The position numbers and the translations under genes were made by a program. Positions 58,975-64,000 of a stretch of 64,000 bases of DNA are shown one piece after another. Every line of letters starts with the position of its first letter. The stretch's first letter is position 1. The notes under the pieces were generated by a model, which ran no database searches, was not told where the DNA came from, and saw only the letters and a list, made by a program, of their open reading frames with translations. This DNA comes from JARFQW01 sp963842955 (GTDB lineage Bacteria; Pseudomonadota; Gammaproteobacteria; Steroidobacterales; XN24): NCBI GenBank assembly GCA_963842955.1, contig CAWJIJ010000011.1, forward strand, positions 62,001-126,000. The letters are read 5' to 3'.

Positions 58975-60846
58975 ATGGATTTCTTTCGCTCCCAGGACCG
59001 GGCCCGCAGCAAAAGCCGAGGGCTCGTGCTTTCCTTCCTGGCCGCGACGCTCGGCGTGGCGATCATCGGCGGTTTTATCCTCGCATGGCTACTCGTGGTC
59101 ACCGGAGCGGCACCGGGGCAACACCCGGCGGACTCCGGGCTGGTCCTGGCGGTCAGCGCACTGATCGCAGCGGTGATCCTGCTCGCAGCGGCATTCCGGC
59201 ATCGGCAGCTGGCCGCCGGCGGGGGCGAGGTTGCCCGGTCGGTCGGCGGTCGGGCCGTCACCGGCGAAGAGTCCGACCCCCGCTACCGGCGCCTCGAGAA
59301 TATTGTCGAGGAAATGGCCATCGCCGCCGGTCTGCCGGTCCCGGCCGTCTACGTGCTGGACCAGGAATCAGGCATCAACGCGTTCGCCGCCGGCCTCGGG
59401 ACCCGGGATGCGGCCATTGCCGTCACCCGCGGCGCCCTGGAGTCCCTGACCCGGGACGAGCTGCAGGGCGTCATCGGCCATGAGTTCAGCCATATCCTCA
59501 ACGGCGACATGCGCCTCAATCAGCGGCTGCTGGGCTACCTGTTCGGACTGATGGTGGTCAGCCTGATCGGCCGGACGATCCTCGAGGCGGCCGGACGGGG
59601 GCGCATGGGCCGGAGCAGCGGCTCGGCGCGGGCACCGGCCCGCGGCGCCCTGGGTCTCGGTCTGACCGGCGCTCCCGCGCTGGCGGTCGCCGGTCTCGGC
59701 TTGATCGTTCTTGGCTGGCTCGGCGTATTGGCCGGCCGTATTCTCCAGGCTGCGGTTTCCCGCCAGCGGGAGCTGCTCGCCGACGCCTCGGCCGTGCAGT
59801 TCACCCGCAACCCGTCCGGCCTGGCCGGAGCGCTCCGGAAAATCGCGGCGTCCGGGGACGGATCGCGACTGAGGGCCGCCCGCCGGGACGAGGTCAGGCA
59901 CATGTTGTTTGCGGAGGGCCGGCGCTTTGCGGGGCTACTGGCCACGCACCCGTCGATCGAGCAGCGCCTGCAGGCGCTGGAGCCCGGGCGGCGCCCGGCA
60001 GCCGGCGTCGCGAGGCCTCGCACCGGCCTCGCGGGCGAAATCGGTCATCCCGGCCCGGCCAGCCTCGTTTCGGCGAGCCGCTTGCTGGGCAGCCTGCCTC
60101 CGGCCGCCTCTGACGCCGCCCACGGGGACTGGGACGCCCCGCTGCTGGCCCTGGCCCTGATCGCCGCACCGCAAGACGACCTGCGGGACCACCAGCTATC
60201 CGCGGCAGGGCAGGCGCTCGGTGTCTCCGCCGCCGACGCCCTTGCGAGCCTCGCCCGATCCGTCCGTCCCATGGCGGACAGCCAGCGGCTGGCGCTGCTG
60301 GACCTGGCGGCGCCGGCCCTTCGCCGCCAGTCTCCCCCGCGCCGGGAAACCCTGGCGACGCTGGGGCGACGTTTTGCAGAGGCCGACGGCGTCATCGCCC
60401 CCCTGGAAGAGGCGCTGCTCGCGAATCTGGATCGCTACCTGAGTGACGATGACCCGGACCGCCCCGCTCGAAGACCCGCCACGTCTTCCCCGGCGACCGC
60501 GGCCCTCGGACTGGTCCGGTGGATGGCCGATGCGGCAGCTGGCAACGCGAGTGCGGCATTCGCGGCCGGCAGGCAGGTCCTGGTGGAAGGCGAGTTTCCG
60601 GGCGTGACCGCGGCGGACACGCCGCCGGCCGGCCTGCCGCCGGCGGGCGCCGCCGTCATCCTCGGACAGATGGACTACCGGCACCGGGCGACGCTGATTG
60701 AAGCCCTCGAATCCGCGGCGCGGGAAGACGGGGTGCTCAAGCTCCGGGAAACCTCGCTGCTGCGGGCCTGCTGCGCGGCGCTGGAGTGCCCCGCTCCAAG
60801 GGAACTGGACGACGAGGTCCGCCTCGCTCGGGAGTTCGATACGTAG
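58975..60846 (+). CDS. M48 family membrane metalloprotease (HtpX-like) with a long C-terminal extension
   Basis: A 623-residue protein. Two N-terminal helices (SFLAATLGVAIIGGFILAWLLVV, LVLAVSALIAAVILLAA) precede the M48 protease domain. The zinc site is VIGHEFSHILNGD with a downstream Glu in ELLADASAVQFTRNP. A second membrane pair (LLGYLFGLMVVSLIGRTI and APALAVAGLGLIVLGWLGVLAG) lies between. From about residue 350 a 270-residue Ala/Leu-rich soluble domain of unknown role follows, longer than in HtpX. With LemA it forms a two-gene operon. Confidence 0.88.
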   Translation: MDFFRSQDRARSKSRGLVLSFLAATLGVAIIGGFILAWLLVVTGAAPGQHPADSGLVLAVSALIAAVILLAAAFRHRQLAAGGGEVARSVGGRAVTGEESDPRYRRLENIVEEMAIAAGLPVPAVYVLDQESGINAFAAGLGTRDAAIAVTRGALESLTRDELQGVIGHEFSHILNGDMRLNQRLLGYLFGLMVVSLIGRTILEAAGRGRMGRSSGSARAPARGALGLGLTGAPALAVAGLGLIVLGWLGVLAGRILQAAVSRQRELLADASAVQFTRNPSGLAGALRKIAASGDGSRLRAARRDEVRHMLFAEGRRFAGLLATHPSIEQRLQALEPGRRPAAGVARPRTGLAGEIGHPGPASLVSASRLLGSLPPAASDAAHGDWDAPLLALALIAAPQDDLRDHQLSAAGQALGVSAADALASLARSVRPMADSQRLALLDLAAPALRRQSPPRRETLATLGRRFAEADGVIAPLEEALLANLDRYLSDDDPDRPARRPATSSPATAALGLVRWMADAAAGNASAAFAAGRQVLVEGEFPGVTAADTPPAGLPPAGAAVILGQMDYRHRATLIEALESAAREDGVLKLRETSLLRACCAALECPAPRELDDEVRLAREFDT

Positions 60847-60857
60847 ACGAGACGGAC

Positions 60858-61481
60858 CTAGCGAGCCGGCCAGACCACCCGAAACGCCCCGCGCAGCTGA
60901 CCCTCCCGGTAGCCGGTAGCCCGGTCATCCGGATAAAGCCGGTCGATGGCCGCTTTGGTCTCCGGCGCCAAGACCTCGCCGTGGCATGCAAGACACACGG
61001 GCGCAATCACAATCGGCCGGAGATAGATGGCGCTGCCATCGGCGCCCACCCGCCAGTGCTCCATGTTCGCGGCCGACTCCCCCGACCTCAGGCGGTCTTC
61101 GAAGGCCTCCAGGGCCACCTGCTCGGCCGGCGACGGGGCATTGACCGGGTTTCTGAAGCGGCGGCTCGTCCGGCCGACCTGCGCCCCCAGTTCAGCCGAT
61201 TGCGCCGCCGCAATGGCAGGCGCCGCTTCCTGGCAAACGGCAATCGCGGCAGGGGGCCCGCCTTTCGCCATGCCCTCGCTCAACGCCGCCTTGAGTTCGG
61301 CACCGAAGCTGCTGATCGCGGCGCGGCTGCCTGCAAGCCGGGGGTCGGTTTCGGCGCCGGAAGCGGGCATGTGCGCCAGCGCCAGGAATGCCCCGGCCAC
61401 AACGGACAGCCATGCCCGGACAGGCAACCGACCTTCCTGGGGCCGCTGATGGGTATTCCTGATCGTGTTGCTTCGGAACAT
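60858..61481 (-). CDS. DUF3365 heme protein
   Basis: A 207-residue exported protein of the DUF3365 (Tll0287-like) family with signal peptide LSVVAGAFLALAHMPASGAE. A c-type heme motif CLACH lies at residues 163-167, in the context VIAPVCLACHGEVLAPETKAAI followed by LYPDDRATGYREGQLRGAFRV, which is diagnostic. These proteins are heme sensors or small redox proteins. AAGGA lies eight bases before the ATG. It is 91 bp downstream of the persulfide dioxygenase gene on the same strand and may share its transcript. Confidence 0.87.
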   Translation of the reverse strand: MFRSNTIRNTHQRPQEGRLPVRAWLSVVAGAFLALAHMPASGAETDPRLAGSRAAISSFGAELKAALSEGMAKGGPPAAIAVCQEAAPAIAAAQSAELGAQVGRTSRRFRNPVNAPSPAEQVALEAFEDRLRSGESAANMEHWRVGADGSAIYLRPIVIAPVCLACHGEVLAPETKAAIDRLYPDDRATGYREGQLRGAFRVVWPAR

Positions 61482-61545
61482 CTGCTGATTCCTTATTGCC
61501 TTCCGGCAGTCCCCGCCGGCGGCTTAGCTGGCTGGCCGTCGGTTG

Positions 61546-61575
61546 TCTGCCCGGGATCTATCTGCCCGGGATCTA
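61546..61575. repeat. 15-bp perfect tandem duplication at the end of the dioxygenase gene
   Basis: The unit TCTGCCCGGGATCTA occurs twice in a row (61546-61560 and 61561-61575). The second copy contains the stop codon (CTA, minus-strand TAG) of the metallo-beta-lactamase-fold gene. The duplicate lies just outside the coding frame, so the protein is not changed. Confidence 0.9.
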
Positions 61576-62439
61576 TATTCGATCCAGGGGAATCTTCATA
61601 TACCGGGTGCCGTTGGACTCCGGCTCCGGCAGGCGCCCGGCCCGAATATTGACCTGCAGTGCGGGCAGGATGAGTAGCGGCACATCGAGTTCCGCATCCC
61701 GGCTCTCCCGCAGGGCCACAAAGGCCTCCTTGTCAGCGGCCTGGCGCAGGTGAACGTTGTCTTGCCGCTGCTCGGCCACGGTGAAGCTGGCTTTCGGCCC
61801 CCGCCCGCCGGGAGGATAGTCGTGACACAGGTAGAGTTTTGTGTGGTCCGGCAAGTCCAGGAGGCGCTGGATAGACGCGTAGAGGTCCCCTGCGTCACCG
61901 CCCGGAAAATCGCAGCGCGCGGTGCCGTAGTCCGGCGCGAACAGGGTATCGCCGATGAAGGCGACGTCGTCGGCAACGTAGGTCACACTGTCGCTCGTAT
62001 GGCCGGGGGTCGCCATGACGCGGATATCGACCCCTCCCAGCGGCAGGACATCGCCTTCGGCGAACATGCGGTCGAACTGCCGCCCATCCGGCACGAACTC
62101 GTCGCCCAGGTTGTAGAGATCGGCAAAGCGCGCCTGGACTTCCCGAATGCCCTGCCCCGCCCCGAGGCGGCCGCCGGCGCGCCCCTTCAGCCAGGCCGCG
62201 GCCGAAAGGTGATCTGCGTGGGCGTGGGTCTCCAGAATCCAGGCCAGCTCCAGCCGGTCGCCTTCGATCGCCGCGGCCAGGGGCTCCAGAAATGCCGTGC
62301 CGAGACGCCCGCTGGCGGCGTCGTAGTCGAGAACCGGGTCAATGACCGCGGCTGCGCGGCTTCCGGAATCGCGAAGGAGATGGGTAAACGATCCGGTGGG
62401 TTCGTGGTACCAGGACTGAACCAGCGGTTTGGGACTCAT
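61573..62439 (-). CDS. Metallo-beta-lactamase-fold persulfide dioxygenase (ETHE1/Blh-like)
   Basis: A 288-residue MBL-fold enzyme. The metal motif is ETHAHADHLSAA; further ligands are in ATPGHTSDS, FIGDTLFAPDYGTARCDFPGG and LCHDYPPGGR. The combination TARCDFPGGD and HDY with a mononuclear iron-type ligand set is typical of persulfide dioxygenases, which oxidise glutathione persulfide to sulfite and thiol. It is divergent from a BigR-type gene across a 114-bp region carrying a 14-bp palindrome, the usual arrangement for a sulfide-detoxification unit. Confidence 0.88.
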   Translation of the reverse strand: MSPKPLVQSWYHEPTGSFTHLLRDSGSRAAAVIDPVLDYDAASGRLGTAFLEPLAAAIEGDRLELAWILETHAHADHLSAAAWLKGRAGGRLGAGQGIREVQARFADLYNLGDEFVPDGRQFDRMFAEGDVLPLGGVDIRVMATPGHTSDSVTYVADDVAFIGDTLFAPDYGTARCDFPGGDAGDLYASIQRLLDLPDHTKLYLCHDYPPGGRGPKASFTVAEQRQDNVHLRQAADKEAFVALRESRDAELDVPLLILPALQVNIRAGRLPEPESNGTRYMKIPLDRI

Positions 62440-62472
62440 TGATGGAAGCTCACGATGGACGATTGACTAAGC

Positions 62473-62486
62473 TTAGATATATCTAA
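62473..62486. promoter_or_regulatory. 14-bp palindrome, candidate BigR operator
   Basis: TTAGATATATCTAA is a perfect palindrome between the divergent persulfide dioxygenase and bigR genes. A TTGACT at 62463-62468 and the AT-rich stretch around it suggest that it covers a promoter. A near copy lies in the cioAB promoter at 27071-27084. Confidence 0.65.
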
Positions 62487-62553
62487 TTTAGAGGGCTACC
62501 CCTGATGGCCCGCCGTGCCGTACACTATAAGCGTCATAGGTGAATACCGAGAT

Positions 62554-62883
62554 ATGAGCCAGGCTCAGCCACAGACCGACGATTTCCCGATGGATCCCGA
62601 AGCCATGCGGGAACATGCCCTCGACGCCAGCCGGCTGCTCAAGGCCCTGGCCAACGAGTCGAGGCTGATGGTGCTGTGTTCCCTGTGCGAGCGGGAGATG
62701 AGCGTGGGCGAACTCAATGCCCGGGTCCCCCTGAGCCAGTCCGCTCTTTCCCAGCATCTCGCGGTGCTGCGTCGCGACGGACTCGTGACCACCCGCCGGG
62801 AAGCCCAGACCATCTATTACGCCCTGGTCGACGGGCCCGCGGCCCGGGTGATCGATACGCTGCACGGAATTTACTGCGGGTAA
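62554..62883 (+). CDS. bigR: BigR/SqrR-type ArsR-family sulfur-responsive repressor
   Basis: A 109-residue ArsR-family winged-helix protein. The recognition region reads SVGELNARVPLSQSALSQHLAVLRRDGLVTTRRE. Cys42 (MVLCSLCE) and Cys108 (HGIYCG) fall at the positions of the two redox cysteines of BigR, which form a disulfide or tetrasulfide bond when exposed to persulfides and so release DNA; Cys45 is an extra cysteine. The start ATG 62554 was chosen over an upstream GTG at 62515 because it gives the family-like length and follows a TATAAG -10 box (62526-62531). Confidence 0.88.
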   Translation: MSQAQPQTDDFPMDPEAMREHALDASRLLKALANESRLMVLCSLCEREMSVGELNARVPLSQSALSQHLAVLRRDGLVTTRREAQTIYYALVDGPAARVIDTLHGIYCG

Positions 62884-63176
62884 AACCGTCCGGCCGATCC
62901 CGGCGAATTCCTTTCCAGACGCTACTCAAGCCGACCCGGCATCAACCGGTCGGGCACGTGCGCGGTGGTTGATCCCATGAGCCGTACACGTTTTGTGGGA
63001 TTTTTATCTGATTCCACGCTGCGCTGAATCCAGCGACAAACTCCTCCTCGAAAGCTTTGTCCATGATCCGGACTCCAGATCATGCGGCTCTCACGATTTT
63101 TTCACAGTCCCACGTACAGGATCTGCACAGCCCCGCGGCGGCGGGACTCGGCAACACGAATTTGAGGCGTCCAAGC
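62884..63176 (+). other. Intergenic stretch after bigR with a weak terminator-like hairpin
   Basis: About 290 bp without a gene. A 6-bp stem ATCCCA/TGGGAT (62972-63001) with a long 18-base loop is followed by four T, a possible terminator for bigR. The rest shows nothing recognisable. Confidence 0.4.
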
Positions 63177-63759
63177 ATGTTTGACCCGCGTTCCCCCGTC
63201 ATCAGAGCCTGGCTTCTGGCCTTGTCCGCCGGATTGTCGCTGGCGGTCGCTGTGCCGGCTCATGCCAATACCCGGGCCCCCTCTCCGGCGAGCTCTTGCC
63301 GATCTGGAAGTCGAAGCCGTCGGCTCGGGCGTTCTCAGCTGGTTCGGCATCGACGTCTACGAAGCGGTCCTGTATACGGATTCGGGCCGATTCCGCGGCC
63401 TCGATGCCCAGGAAACCGTGGCCCTGGAGCTTCGCTACCGTCGCAATATTTCGGCACAGCGCCTGGTGGACCGGACGCGCAAGGAATGGGACCGGCTCGA
63501 TCGCAGGACCCGGCTGCCCGAGCAAGAGACTCGCAACGCATGGCTTGAGCGTGTCAGTTCCTTCTGGCCCGACATCGCGGCCGGAGATCTTATTGTGACG
63601 GTCGTATCCCGCGACGGACCGACCCGCTTCTATGGTTCCGGCGGATTCATCGGCGAAATTGCCGATCCCGAGTTCGGGCCGGCCTTCCTCGAAATCTGGC
63701 TGCACCCCGAATCAAGCAGGCCGGATCTGCGCAACGAACTCGTCGGGCAAGCCCGTTGA
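63177..63759 (+). pseudogene. Chalcone-isomerase-like exported protein, frameshifted near its 5' end
   Basis: The frame from ATG 63177 encodes a signal peptide (SPVIRAWLLALSAGLSLAVAVPAHA) and then turns into Ser/Arg-rich nonsense. The neighbouring frame, open to 63759, continues with LADLEVEAVGSGVLSWFGIDVYEAVLYTD and then LELRYRRNISAQRLVDRTRKEW, the pattern of chalcone-isomerase-like periplasmic proteins. The +1 switch falls near the run CCCGGGCCCCCTC at about 63276-63290, a typical place for a homopolymer error. The following DUF3833 gene overlaps the stop (TGATG), which suggests that the pair is normally coupled and functional. Confidence 0.68.
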
Positions 63760-64000
63760 TGACACTTCGAAGAGCATTGCTGGGGCTGCTGGCCGTGTCG
63801 ATGATGATCATCGCCAGTGGCTGCGCGACCCGGATCGAGGACTACGCCGGCGAAACGCCGCGGTTCGCCATGGAAGAGTTCTTCTCCGGCGAACTGCGCG
63901 CCTGGGGCGTTTTCCAGGACCGCAGCGGCAAGGTGGTGCGCCGATTCACGGTGGATATGATCGGGCGCTGGGACGGTGACACGGGCGTGCTCGAAGAGGA
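63759..64000 (+). CDS. DUF3833 family lipoprotein, truncated by the window end
   Basis: The first 80 residues of an exported protein: LRRALLGLLAVSMMIIASGC gives a lipobox (IASGC), then RIEDYAGETPRFAMEEFFSGELRAWGVFQDRSGKVVRRFTVDMIGRWDGDTGVLEE. The stretch FFSGELRAWGVFQDRSGKV is characteristic of DUF3833. The ATG overlaps the stop of the chalcone-isomerase-like frame (TGATG), and these two families are commonly adjacent. The reading frame continues past the end of the window. Confidence 0.85.
   Translation, partial: MTLRRALLGLLAVSMMIIASGCATRIEDYAGETPRFAMEEFFSGELRAWGVFQDRSGKVVRRFTVDMIGRWDGDTGVLEE

Overview
The window is a GC-rich, densely coded chromosome segment of a gammaproteobacterium. The evidence is the ribF-ileS-lspA-ispH and hisGDCBHAF-IE gene orders, a rpsT gene starting with UUG, an rplU-rpmA-obgE cluster next to octaprenyl diphosphate synthase, type IV pilin genes, and a TrpR-like (YerC/YecD type) regulator ahead of hisG, which suggests a Xanthomonadales- or Woeseiales-like lineage. 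The lineage is inferred from gene order and protein style only. No insertion sequence, prophage, CRISPR array or rRNA was seen.

Layout. 0-4 kb: end of a type IV pilus minor-pilin operon (pilY1, pilE). 4-9.4 kb (minus): ribF-ileS-lspA-ispH. 9.6-12.2 kb: an NAD-dependent epimerase and murJ. 12.3-19.8 kb (minus): the complete histidine operon behind a TrpR-like regulator with an 18-bp palindrome upstream; hisF appears to start at AUU inside hisA. 20-23.7 kb: rpsT, obgE, rpmA, rplU, ispB and tRNA-Pro(CGG). 23.8-32 kb: HIT hydrolase, a CioAB-type bd oxidase with an easily missed 52-residue DUF2474 subunit, an AbgT transporter, a Tat-exported amidohydrolase and a SLOG/SLATT-like membrane protein. 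32.5-41.4 kb: small membrane and BON/OmpA proteins, CrcB, DUF190, an AI-2E family permease, a broken outer-membrane barrel gene, DUF3422, a TPR-2OG oxygenase fusion and MscS.

41.5-58 kb (minus) is the most interesting part: a run of 17 nearly contiguous genes. It encodes a three-heme HzsA-like lipoprotein, a second possible heme lipoprotein, two outer-membrane barrels, a TlpA-like thioredoxin, DUF4266 and DUF3570 proteins, large periplasmic TPR proteins, a TolQ/ExbB and two ExbD/TolR-type motor proteins, a proline-rich AgmX/TonB-like protein and a PDZ protein. A c-di-GMP-I (GEMM) riboswitch lies in its leader. Motor, TPR scaffold and barrels together recall the Myxococcus Agl/Glt envelope machine, here joined to a redox module and apparently under c-di-GMP control.

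58.4-64 kb: lemA with an M48 protease, a DUF3365 heme protein, a divergent persulfide dioxygenase/BigR pair, and a frameshifted chalcone-isomerase-like gene followed by a truncated DUF3833 lipoprotein. The palindrome between the dioxygenase and bigR recurs with 12 of 14 bases identical inside the cioAB promoter, suggesting one sulfur-responsive regulon. Three separate genes (near 33.7, 36.5 and 63.3 kb) each need a +1 frame change, so either base-insertion errors in the sequence or true gene decay is present.
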